Assembly: GCA_964431545.1 (NCBI GenBank)
Contig: CAYSLC010000198.1
Span: 1 to 10,154, forward strand
Length of the DNA stretch: 10,154 bases
From: CAYSLC01 sp964431545
Lineage (GTDB): Bacteria > Desulfobacterota > Desulfobacteria > Desulfobacterales > JAABSP01
Reading direction: 5' to 3'
The position numbers and the translations under genes are program-made. Position 1 is the first letter of the stretch. Every line of letters starts with the position of its first letter. This document shows positions 1-6,760 of the stretch, in pieces. The notes beneath the pieces were generated by a model, which was given only the letters and a program-made list of their open reading frames with translations, did not search any database and had not been told where the DNA came from.

Positions 1-316
1 CCAACGTACAGGCCATGGTCGAATTGACATCCCCGACCACCACCACGAGGTCGGGGCTCTGTTCACCGAGGATCTTTTCATAGGCGATCATCACCCTCCC
101 GGTCTGTTCCGCGTGGGAGCCGCTGCCCACACCGAGGTGGAGATGGGGTTCGGGCAGTCCCAGGTCCTGGAAGAAGACATCCGACATGTTGAGGTCGTAA
201 TGCTGGCCGGTGTGGACGATCATCGGCTCCGCCCAAGGATGTCGGGTCAACTCATGGTACAGGGGGGCGATCTTCATGAAGTTCGGCCTGGCGGCCGCGA
301 TGAGGTGTATCCGCAT
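1..316 (-). CDS. wecB: UDP-N-acetylglucosamine 2-epimerase, non-hydrolysing (partial, C-terminus outside window)
   Basis: Cytoplasmic enzyme that interconverts UDP-GlcNAc and UDP-ManNAc, supplying ManNAc-type sugars for surface polysaccharide. The 105 residues present are the N-terminal Rossmann half of the family. The start has the AARPNFMK loop, with Arg10 and Lys15 at the positions known to matter in E. coli WecB. Next come TGQHYD (37-41), the GSGSHAEQTGR segment (64-74) and a VVVVGDVNST strand-turn (91-100), whose Asp96 matches the conserved substrate-site Asp. The family is usually 360-380 residues, so about 70% is missing. I chose the ATG at 316 because the family homology begins there; an AGGAG lies about 14 nt upstream, which is rather far for a ribosome binding site. 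It follows the exosortase gene by 39 nt on the same strand, so it is probably the last visible gene of the operon. wecB-like genes are common in exosortase/EPS loci. Confidence 0.93.
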   Translation of the reverse strand, partial: MRIHLIAAARPNFMKIAPLYHELTRHPWAEPMIVHTGQHYDLNMSDVFFQDLGLPEPHLHLGVGSGSHAEQTGRVMIAYEKILGEQSPDLVVVVGDVNSTMACTL

Positions 317-355
317 GGGTTGTACTGTCGCTCCTGACAGGGGTTCAGATCGAAG

Positions 356-1207
356 CTATCCGGCCGCGGCCCACTTCTTTTCGAGCTTTTTTAGCAGCAG
401 GTATACGAAAAAGAGGAAGATGAAGGCGAAGACAAAGACGAGGATACCGGAGGCTTCGTGCAGAAACCCCTGGGCTGCCTGGGCTCCCATATATCGGGCC
501 ATGAACGCGGTAACCGTCAGTCTGAGGATGTTCACCGCCACCGCAATGGGGATGGCGGAGAAAAAGAGGATCCATTTGCTCACGGTCCGGAGAGTTGCGA
601 TGTAGGCGAATGCGCCGCTCAAGGCGAGCAGGGAGGTCAGGGAACGGAGGCCCGAGCAGGCATCGACCACCTCCAGGCTTGTGTTCGCCAGGTGGAGGAC
701 GTTCCCCTCCCGCAGGATCGGGATGCCCATCACCTCGACGGTCCGGGCGGTCAACCGGGCCGCGAAGAGCTGAAGCGGGAAGGCGATCTTGTTCCAGATG
801 ATGGCGGGCAGGGGGATCATGAAGATCAGGTACGCGATGGGAACCGAAATCTTCCGGGTGATCGGCCACCCGGTGAAATAGAGGATGATCCCGAACAGGG
901 TCACGATCATGGAAAACCGCATCATGAACTGCTCGGCCCCGACGGTGCCGATGACGAACAGCCCCATGCCGGCCAACAGGAACAGCAGCCCCGTGTTGCT
1001 CGGCCGAACCGGGAATCCGGCCAGCTCGTCCTTCTTCTGCCAGATCATGTATCCGGTGATGAAAGGAATCAGAAACCCGTGGGAGTAGTTGTCGTTGGTC
1101 ATCCAGTCCTGGGTCAAATGGGTCAGGATATCCCAATAGAGGAGCAGGAAAGAGATCGCCATCAGGGCGATGCCGATAATGAGGTTCCGGGGGATGCGGA
1201 GCTGCAT
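356..1207 (-). CDS. Exosortase (EpsH/Xrt family transpeptidase)
   Basis: Polytopic inner-membrane cysteine transpeptidase thought to recognise C-terminal PEP-CTERM-type sorting signals, cut them and pass the protein to a surface acceptor. The 283 residues show about eight hydrophobic segments (for example 8-25, 74-88, 97-113, 118-136, 192-205, 212-225 and 254-272). The three catalytic motifs are visible: Cys184 in EVVDACSGLRS, Arg229 in VNILRLT and His250 in GFLHEASG. The NYSHGFLIP motif at 40-48 is also typical. The protein ends with a short basic tail (KKLEKKW) and lacks the C-terminal EpsI domain fused to some exosortases; EpsI is instead encoded by the gene just upstream. The gap to that gene is 38 nt and the ribosome binding site is weak (AGAGA). 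The subtype (XrtA, XrtD or other) cannot be settled by eye. No sorting-signal substrate is encoded in the window. Confidence 0.93.
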   Translation of the reverse strand: MQLRIPRNLIIGIALMAISFLLLYWDILTHLTQDWMTNDNYSHGFLIPFITGYMIWQKKDELAGFPVRPSNTGLLFLLAGMGLFVIGTVGAEQFMMRFSMIVTLFGIILYFTGWPITRKISVPIAYLIFMIPLPAIIWNKIAFPLQLFAARLTARTVEVMGIPILREGNVLHLANTSLEVVDACSGLRSLTSLLALSGAFAYIATLRTVSKWILFFSAIPIAVAVNILRLTVTAFMARYMGAQAAQGFLHEASGILVFVFAFIFLFFVYLLLKKLEKKWAAAG

Positions 1208-1245
1208 TGGAGGTCTCTTTTTTAGAGGGTGGATTCAGACCGTGA

Positions 1246-1890
1246 TTAGGACGGGATGTATTCCTGGAGCACGGGATAGAGATCGGCGGCAAAGTCCTTG
1301 AGGTTGTCCATTGCCTTTTCCAGGTTGCCGTCTTGGACGCCGGTGATCAGGCGGACGAATGACCCATCGGTCCGTCGACGGGTGATGGAATCGACCACCA
1401 GGTAGATCTTCTGCAGGTATTCCGACGCGATGATCCGGCCCCTGGAATGGAACCAGTAGAGGACCGCCTGGCGCTCGTCCCCCTTCCGGAGGATAAGCTT
1501 GATCACGTCGATCCGCTTTCGATCCGGGGCATCCACGTCGACGGTTTCGATCTCCGACCGGAGGATCTTCCAGCCGCCGCCGGGCATGCAGTTTTTCGGG
1601 GAATGGATCAGGTCCCCCTCCTTCTGGCTCTGGTAGAAGCCGATGTACATCTGCACCTGGCGATGGTCCGGGGTGGAATAGTACCCCAGATAGGAGTCGT
1701 CGACCCCGAGGACTTCGTAGATTTTGCTGTCGAAAAACTTCTCCACCCCATGCCACTCGCCGATCTGTTTGGGAAAGGTCGAAAAGGGCTTGTTGGGGTG
1801 GACCTCCTCGCTGTGGGAGATATAGCCGACCGAAGCCATGGTCAGCACCATGATTCCGGAGGCGATGATCGCTCTGTTGATGGGCATCAT
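1246..1890 (-). CDS. epsI: Exosortase-associated protein EpsI (stand-alone)
   Basis: Member of the EpsI family, which occurs either as a separate protein or as the C-terminal domain of exosortases; its biochemical role is unknown. The 214 residues begin with one membrane anchor or uncleaved signal (about 6-24), so the rest should be periplasmic. The family signature HSPKNCMPGGGW is at 96-107 with His96 and Cys101. YWF follows at 145-147 and an RRTDGSFVRL block at 172-181. The start ATG overlaps the stop of the beta-barrel gene as ATGA, and a strong GGAGG lies 5 nt upstream, which argues for translational coupling. A second ATG follows directly (MM), with 8-nt spacing to the same GGAGG, so initiation could be at either. 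Here epsI precedes the exosortase, the reverse of the domain order in fused proteins. Confidence 0.9.
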   Translation of the reverse strand: MMPINRAIIASGIMVLTMASVGYISHSEEVHPNKPFSTFPKQIGEWHGVEKFFDSKIYEVLGVDDSYLGYYSTPDHRQVQMYIGFYQSQKEGDLIHSPKNCMPGGGWKILRSEIETVDVDAPDRKRIDVIKLILRKGDERQAVLYWFHSRGRIIASEYLQKIYLVVDSITRRRTDGSFVRLITGVQDGNLEKAMDNLKDFAADLYPVLQEYIPS

Positions 1891-1906
1891 TGGTTCCTCC
1901 TCAGTC
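1885..1906 (-). promoter_or_regulatory. Strong ribosome binding site and ATGA stop/start overlap for epsI
   Basis: Read on the minus strand, GAGGAGGAACCA precedes ATGATG. The first ATG shares four bases with the TGA stop of the beta-barrel gene. This is the best Shine-Dalgarno match in the operon. It lies within the last codons of the upstream gene, so ribosomes ending there could restart on epsI. Confidence 0.75.
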
Positions 1907-3554
1907 TCGATTGCGGGGCGGGAAGAAAACGGGTGGGCATTGTGGACACCACATCCACGCGGACCCGGCTCTCCCGGTAGCTGTCCTCCTCGTCGGTCGA
2001 TTCCACATCCCGGTAGAGGTAGCCCACTCGGAGGGTCAGCCAGTCGAGATGGGTTCGAATCGAAAGCCCCCCACCCCCTTCGAGAATTCGATCATCCCGG
2101 AAGGTGTCGTCATCCTCCCGGCGTCGGGTTTCGTTGTCCGTAAATCGGTTGCGCTGGTACGCGCCGTAGACGTCCCCATGGACATACTGGGTGAAACGGT
2201 ATTCGATGTCGGCCCGCAAATCGTATTGGAAACCGAACCCCAGCCGCTCCCCGCCATAGGTGTCCTCCAGGTAGCCGCTCGATGCCGTGAGATTCAAGAG
2301 GCCGTACCGGTTGAACCGCCAAGGCCCCAGTCCGCCGTTCACGGTAACGGCGGCATCGTCATCCGCTGTTTTCAGATCCCGGAGGATCAGCCCCACCTCG
2401 AGGAGCAGCGGCAGATCCTCGGTGACGGCGTATTCGATGCCCACGGACGGGTTGTACAGGGTATAATCCGATCGGTCCTCGCCCGTGCCGCGAAAGTCCA
2501 TCACGGTGTGTTCGTATTGGAGGAAGGCCCTGGTGCGTTTCCCGAGGAACGTCGAGATTTCAAAACGGCCGTCCCAGCTCTCGTAATCATCCGATGGGTC
2601 CGAGTAGCCGTCCCCCGTGTAGGAGATCCCCTTCCGATAGAGGATTTCCATCTCCAGGCCGAGCTGATCCGGACGCGCCGGCCTCGATACCTCGATGGAA
2701 GGCTCCACGATCTCATACCAGTTGTCGTATCGGTCCTCGGGATCGGAAACCCCATGGTTGGGATAGGAGACGCCCTTTGTGTAGGAGAGCCTCGGGGAAA
2801 GGGTGAGCCGGTTGGGGATCAGATGGTAGGTGAGGCCGAACTCCGGGTTCACCTCCTCCTCCCAGTATCCGTCCTCCTCGGGGGTGTCGGAGACGTCGTA
2901 TCGTTGAAAAAAAAAATCGGCCTCGGTGCTCAGTCTGCCCGGAAGCGGCCAGTAGACGACGGAAAAGGAGGGGCGGTGCCTCGCGCGGTCCTCCACGAAC
3001 CGATCCTCGTTCTCCACCGTTTGAAAAAGGTATTTCACGGACACCACATTGAGGGGACCGAACGCATGGAGAAATTCGATATCCGTCCGGTTGTCGTAAT
3101 ATCGTTGACGGCTTCGCCGCACCGTTTCGGATTCGATTTCTTCCAAATCCGAAAGGTATTCCCGATCCCCTTCCCGGGAAGCCGGGTCCTCGGTATAGAG
3201 GAATTTGTTGCCGAAGGTCAGGGTGGAATGGGGCGAAAGCATCCACCAGGACCAGATGTCGGCATTATGGCGCCAGGAATCGAATTCCGAGAAGCGGTCG
3301 TAGAGGCTTCGGCCCAGCTCATATTGGAGTTCGACGCCCCTTGTCCGGTCGGCGAGCTGGGTTGAAAAGCCCGCCGTCAGCACGGCGACCGCTTCGGATT
3401 CTTTATTGTCTTCGGACAGAAACAGGTTGTCGGTGTATTCCGTGGTGATGGAGAGCGTGGGTTGAAATCTGAGAAGCAAGTCTGCCCGGGAAGTCGTCGG
3501 GAGGAAGAGGAGCATCCAAAAAAGGAGGATCCGTTTCAATAGAGGGAATGGCAT
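1887..3554 (-). CDS. Outer-membrane beta-barrel protein of exosortase/EPS locus
   Basis: Probably an outer-membrane channel or scaffold for secretion of the polysaccharide. It resembles the uncharacterised barrel families (EpsL and PEP-CTERM-system-associated proteins) found beside wza-type genes in these loci; the exact family is inferred. The 555 residues start with a Sec signal peptide (basic LLKR, hydrophobic 9-19, likely cleavage after TSRA at 24). The rest alternates short amphipathic beta-strands rich in Tyr, Phe and Leu with acidic loops. There are no cysteines. A hairpin appears duplicated at a spacing of exactly 48 residues: YTKGVSY (258-264) with SDP (270-272) and YDNW (276-279), against YRKGISY (306-312) with SDP (318-320) and YESW (324-327). 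The C-terminus (PQSRLRRNQ) lacks the usual terminal aromatic residue; its codons also hold the epsI ribosome binding site. The start is 11 nt after the export lipoprotein stop and has no clear Shine-Dalgarno. Confidence 0.85.
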   Translation of the reverse strand: MPFPLLKRILLFWMLLFLPTTSRADLLLRFQPTLSITTEYTDNLFLSEDNKESEAVAVLTAGFSTQLADRTRGVELQYELGRSLYDRFSEFDSWRHNADIWSWWMLSPHSTLTFGNKFLYTEDPASREGDREYLSDLEEIESETVRRSRQRYYDNRTDIEFLHAFGPLNVVSVKYLFQTVENEDRFVEDRARHRPSFSVVYWPLPGRLSTEADFFFQRYDVSDTPEEDGYWEEEVNPEFGLTYHLIPNRLTLSPRLSYTKGVSYPNHGVSDPEDRYDNWYEIVEPSIEVSRPARPDQLGLEMEILYRKGISYTGDGYSDPSDDYESWDGRFEISTFLGKRTRAFLQYEHTVMDFRGTGEDRSDYTLYNPSVGIEYAVTEDLPLLLEVGLILRDLKTADDDAAVTVNGGLGPWRFNRYGLLNLTASSGYLEDTYGGERLGFGFQYDLRADIEYRFTQYVHGDVYGAYQRNRFTDNETRRREDDDTFRDDRILEGGGGLSIRTHLDWLTLRVGYLYRDVESTDEEDSYRESRVRVDVVSTMPTRFLPAPQSRLRRNQ

Positions 3555-3565
3555 TCCGGGGCCGA

Positions 3566-4180
3566 TCAGGGGACGATGATCGTGTCATCCGCCTGAATGG
3601 AAACATTCTGCTCCAGGTTCTCCCCTTTCAGGATCTCTTTGTAGTCGACGCGGATCAGCCGTTCCCCCCCCGGTTCCCTCCGGATGAGGATGATCTCGTC
3701 CTTGGCGGCCCATTCCGTGAAGCCGCCCGCGAGGGCGAATGCCTGGAGAACCGTATACTGCTTCGATAAAATGTATTCTCCGGTCTTTTGCACCTCCCCC
3801 AGCACATAGAACTTCTTGCTCTCGGGCTGTTTCACCCCCACGGTCACCACCGGGGTCTGGATGTAATTCTCCAGTCTCTTTTCGATCTCCCGTTTCAGCT
3901 CCACCGGAGACCGGCCGGCCGCCTCCAGGTCGTCCAGCAGCGGAAAGGTGATCATCCCGTCGATTCGGACCGGAACCTCTCTGGTGAAATCGGGCTCCTT
4001 CCAGGTGCTGATCTCCAGAATGTCCCCCCTGCCGATCCGATAGGAGGCCTCCGGCCTCCCCTGTTCTTTCTTTTCCCGTTTTTCGGGAGCTGGTTGTTCC
4101 ACGGGCAGCGTCGGGTTCACGGCGCAGCTGACCGATAACAGGAGACCGATCCAACAACAGATCACAACGGCATTCTTCAT
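3566..4180 (-). CDS. Polysaccharide export lipoprotein (Wza-type, PEP-CTERM-locus subfamily)
   Basis: Outer-membrane or periplasmic export protein that, with the neighbouring barrel, would form the exit route for the polymer. From the ATG at 4180 it has 204 residues. A hydrophobic signal (4-18) ends in LLSVSC, a lipobox-like site with Cys19 as probable lipid acceptor. A Lys/Glu-rich linker follows (29-42). The polysaccharide-export domain covers about 47-115 (YRIGRGDILEISTWKEPD, then DGMITFPLLDDLEAAG). One SLBB-type domain begins at KFYVLGEVQKTGEY (123-136) and includes ALAGGF (149-154). It stops at DDTIIVP and has no C-terminal helix of the kind that spans the outer membrane in E. coli Wza, which fits a role shared with a separate barrel. 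I prefer the ATG at 4180 over a TTG at 4201 because AAAGGGG lies 7 nt before the ATG. Confidence 0.92.
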   Translation of the reverse strand: MKNAVVICCWIGLLLSVSCAVNPTLPVEQPAPEKREKKEQGRPEASYRIGRGDILEISTWKEPDFTREVPVRIDGMITFPLLDDLEAAGRSPVELKREIEKRLENYIQTPVVTVGVKQPESKKFYVLGEVQKTGEYILSKQYTVLQAFALAGGFTEWAAKDEIILIRREPGGERLIRVDYKEILKGENLEQNVSIQADDTIIVP

Positions 4181-4252
4181 GTCAATGCCCCTTTTTTTCA
4201 ATAGCTCCGCTTGGTCCGTTACACGGACAATTTTTTATATAAACTTGTTTTT

Positions 4253-4258
4253 ATTATA
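4253..4258 (-). promoter_or_regulatory. Candidate -10 box for the lower operon
   Basis: On the minus strand the bases read TATAAT, an exact sigma-70 -10 consensus, in a very AT-rich stretch (4230-4265) about 75 nt before the export lipoprotein start. No good -35 lies 16-18 nt upstream; that position falls inside the hairpin loop (GTGTTT). It could drive the export lipoprotein, barrel, epsI, exosortase and epimerase separately from the upper genes. An AT-rich stretch can hold TATAAT by chance, so confidence is modest. Confidence 0.35.
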
Positions 4259-4265
4259 ATTTTAT

Positions 4266-4290
4266 GTCTCCGGGGAAACACCCCGGAGAC
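4266..4290 (-). other. Perfect 10-bp inverted repeat (hairpin) between sugar transferase and export genes
   Basis: GTCTCCGGGG and CCCCGGAGAC form a perfect 10-bp GC-rich stem around a 5-nt loop. It starts 23 nt beyond the sugar transferase stop. It has the shape of an intrinsic terminator, but on the coding strand the stem is followed by an A-rich stretch rather than a U-tract. On the other strand it is followed by CGGCAC. It may be a weak or non-canonical terminator, an RNA processing or stability element, or an operator for the candidate promoter beside it. Confidence 0.6.
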
Positions 4291-4312
4291 CGGCACAAAA
4301 AGGGTTAGGAGC

Positions 4313-5965
4313 CTACCGCGCGCCTTTTCCGAACAACACGATCTTGATGGTCCGGAGCACGATCATCAGATCCATGAACGTGGACATGTTCTTGATGTAG
4401 AACAGATCGTACTTGAGCTTCTCCCGGGCGTCATCCTCATCCGCGCCATACCCGTAGCAGACCTGGGCCCATCCGGTGATCCCCGGTTTGACGGTCAGCC
4501 GCTCCCGGTAGTAGGGAATTTGCGTCTCCAGGAGCCGCACGAAATGGGGCCGTTCGGGCCGCGGCCCCACAAAGCTCATCTCGCCTTTCACCACGTTCCA
4601 GAGCTGGGGCAACTCATCGAACCGCCACATTCGAAGGTACCTTCCGACATGGGTGATTCTTCGATCGTTCTCCCTAGCCCAGGCCGGACCGCCGCTGATC
4701 CGTTCGGCATGCTCCACCATGGATCGAAATTTATAGATCTGGTAGCTCCGGCCGTTTTCTCCACACCGCTCCTGGGTGAAAAAGACGGATCGTCCCGCCG
4801 GGTCCCTCTCCTCGATATGGGCCGTGATCAGCGAGACCATCTCCCACACGGGGTCGATCCCCTCCGCTTTACAACGTTCTCGGTAACGGGTCCATACGTT
4901 TGCCGAGGCGGCCCGGTCGTCCGTCTCAGGATCGATCACCCTTTTTTTCAGGAGTTCTCCGATTTTCCCGGCGGGGCTTGTCCCTTCCTCTCCGCACAGG
5001 GATGCGAACCATCGCCAACGATCCACCGCATTCAGATCCAACCTCTTGTTATCGAGCTTGATCATCGCGGCAACGACCCCGAATACAGGCAAAAAGAGTG
5101 CCAACAGAAAAACGGAAAGGAGCAAGTCCAGCGACCGTTTCAACAGGCGCCTGGCCCAGGGCTTTCGAAATCCGTCCGAGAAGATCAGCCACCCCGGATG
5201 GATGTGTTCCACGATCAGCTTCCCCGTCAGCATCTCATAGAAGCTCGATCCCTCGAGCACTTCGATGCCGCCGAACCTGCACCGAAGCAGCTCCTCGGTG
5301 GGGAAAGCGCCTCTCCGCTCCTTTAGTGCCACAACTATTTTTTCTACGTCCAGCGCTTTTGCCAGTTCACAGAGACCATCGTAATGCTTTTTGCGGATCT
5401 CCGCAATCTCGGTTTCGCTCGATATGTCCACCGGTTCGGGCCGCTCAAAGACCACCGCCGCCACCAGGTAGCCGCAATCGTTTCGATCGTGAATCTGGCC
5501 CAGGATATCCTTGGCGAGCCGGGTCGATCCCACGATGATGATCTTCTGATTGAACAACCCGAGGCTCAGGACCTTGAAATAGGCCACCCGCCATGAGACG
5601 ACGAAGAGGATGACGAACCCGATGCCGACAATGAAGATTCCCTTCCCCATGATCGCGTTCGGGAACAGCAGATAGATCCCGGCGAGGAGAATGGCCGCCG
5701 CCCCCAAGGCCTGGAGGAGCCGAATGGCCATCTCCGGTATGGTATCGGTGATTTCCAGGTCGTACAGATCATTGTAATAGAGGCAGGCTTGGCAGATCAC
5801 CGTGATCAGCAACGCCTTGAGAAGGACCAGGGGATCGCCGGCCATCTTCTCGGAGCCCGAGAGAAGCAGCGCGGAGATGCAGACCGACAGGAAGATGACC
5901 GTTCCCTCGCCGACAACAAAAAAGATATTCCGAATGGGGTAATACTGCTTGAAGATCCTCAGCAT
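4313..5965 (-). CDS. Polyprenyl-phosphate sugar-1-phosphate transferase (EpsB/WbaP-type) with an unusual internal insertion
   Basis: Initiating phosphoglycosyl transferase that moves a sugar-1-phosphate from a nucleotide sugar to undecaprenyl phosphate at the inner membrane. The 550 residues have an N-terminal membrane domain (segments about 13-35, 47-63, 84-101 and 108-126). A Rossmann-like domain follows from KIIIVGSTRLAKDIL (141-155). The C-terminal transferase domain starts at PWARRLLKRSLDLLLS (269-284). Its motifs are QERCGENG (398-405), YKFRSM (411-416), the catalytic FDELPQLWNV (449-458, Asp450-Glu451), GEMSFVGPRPERP (461-473) and KPGITGWAQV (493-502). The conserved KLD-SPGPVFFRQER stretch is split: KLD is at 303-305, and the matching DPAGRSVFFTQER begins at 388. 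About 82 charged, helical-looking residues lie between. Without them the length would be near 465, close to the usual 440-470. All downstream motifs stay in frame. It starts 21 nt after the kinase gene. Confidence 0.95.
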   Translation of the reverse strand: MLRIFKQYYPIRNIFFVVGEGTVIFLSVCISALLLSGSEKMAGDPLVLLKALLITVICQACLYYNDLYDLEITDTIPEMAIRLLQALGAAAILLAGIYLLFPNAIMGKGIFIVGIGFVILFVVSWRVAYFKVLSLGLFNQKIIIVGSTRLAKDILGQIHDRNDCGYLVAAVVFERPEPVDISSETEIAEIRKKHYDGLCELAKALDVEKIVVALKERRGAFPTEELLRCRFGGIEVLEGSSFYEMLTGKLIVEHIHPGWLIFSDGFRKPWARRLLKRSLDLLLSVFLLALFLPVFGVVAAMIKLDNKRLDLNAVDRWRWFASLCGEEGTSPAGKIGELLKKRVIDPETDDRAASANVWTRYRERCKAEGIDPVWEMVSLITAHIEERDPAGRSVFFTQERCGENGRSYQIYKFRSMVEHAERISGGPAWARENDRRITHVGRYLRMWRFDELPQLWNVVKGEMSFVGPRPERPHFVRLLETQIPYYRERLTVKPGITGWAQVCYGYGADEDDAREKLKYDLFYIKNMSTFMDLMIVLRTIKIVLFGKGAR

Positions 5966-5986
5966 GTAAGGTTTATGGATCCGATT

Positions 5987-6658
5987 TTATTTGTAGTAGG
6001 AGTAGTACTTCTTGTATCCTTTGATATACTTGTAGATGTGGGACCGGCTTTCGGACTTGTTGATGACGGCGCCGAGGATCCGATCCTTGCCGATGGTGTC
6101 GAACAGGGCGTCCAGAAGGCTTTTCGGGGTGGCGCCGTATTTGATCACCAGGATGATGTTATCGACATGCTTGGCGATGGTCCGGGCTTCGGAGACGAGC
6201 AGCGGCGGCGGTGAATCGAGAAACACGTAATGGTCGCCCAATCGGGACCGGATCTCCTCCATGAAGGCGGATATCCGCTCCGAGGAGAAGAGTTCGGCGG
6301 GGTTCGGGGCCGGCTGTCCCCCCGGCAGGATCAGCAGATCCTCCAGGTCGACGGTTTTAAGGCAGGTATCGAGGGGCGCGATGTTGGAAAGATACTCGGT
6401 GAGGCCCGGGGTTTCATCGATCTCGAAAAGCTTGTGCACCACCGGGCGCCGGAGATCGCAATCGATGAGGACGGCTTTCTTCCCGAGGCTCTGGGAGATG
6501 CTGACGGCGAGGTTCGCCGCCACGAACGACTTCCCCTCGCCGGGTTGGGCGCTGGTCATCATGACGATCCGGGGGGAATCGATCTTGGTCCGGATGATTT
6601 TGAACTGTTCGGATTCGATGGAGTACGGCTTTGAATAAGCTACCAGCTTCTCGTTCAT
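5987..6658 (-). CDS. Tyrosine autokinase (BY-kinase, CpsD/CapB-like) of the EPS locus
   Basis: Cytoplasmic P-loop tyrosine kinase that phosphorylates its own tail and, with the membrane chain-length protein, tunes polymer length and export. From the ATG at 6658 it has 223 residues. Walker A is SAQPGEGKS (36-44, Lys43), Walker A' is VLIDCDLRRP (63-72) and Walker B is YVFLDSPPP (144-152). The tail from 209 to 222 has seven tyrosines (209, 211, 215, 218, 219, 221, 222), the expected autophosphorylation cluster. It has no membrane segment, so it is the kinase half of a split BY-kinase whose activator half would be the upstream Wzz-type protein. An upstream in-frame TTG at 6691 would add 11 residues. 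The ATG is preferred, though its ribosome binding site (GATGGA) is weak. Confidence 0.93.
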   Translation of the reverse strand: MNEKLVAYSKPYSIESEQFKIIRTKIDSPRIVMMTSAQPGEGKSFVAANLAVSISQSLGKKAVLIDCDLRRPVVHKLFEIDETPGLTEYLSNIAPLDTCLKTVDLEDLLILPGGQPAPNPAELFSSERISAFMEEIRSRLGDHYVFLDSPPPLLVSEARTIAKHVDNIILVIKYGATPKSLLDALFDTIGKDRILGAVINKSESRSHIYKYIKGYKKYYSYYK

Positions 6659-6760
6659 CGGATGTCCATCTCGTATCGGGGTGGAAGGCAACTATGGCGG
6701 GCTCCGGCTGCTGTCACGGGGTTTATATGGAGAAAGCCGTGGAGCCGCCGGCAAATCACT

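Noticed and set aside
458..1225. Long plus-strand open frame opposite the exosortase
   Set aside because: It mirrors the exosortase in another frame, is rich in Gln, Asp, Gly and His with no family resemblance, and the minus strand gives a clear exosortase with all catalytic residues.
1890..3365. Long plus-strand open frame (491 codons) opposite the beta-barrel gene
   Set aside because: Long antisense frames are common in GC-rich genes. The minus strand shows a signal peptide, beta-strand pattern and tight operon spacing; the plus-strand product shows none.
4266..4290. Intrinsic terminator for the sugar transferase
   Set aside because: The stem is strong but followed by A-rich sequence rather than a U-tract on the coding strand, so I call it only a hairpin.
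4211..5326. Plus-strand open frame opposite the sugar transferase
   Set aside because: Antisense shadow of a gene with well-defined motifs; no recognisable domain and no ribosome binding site context.
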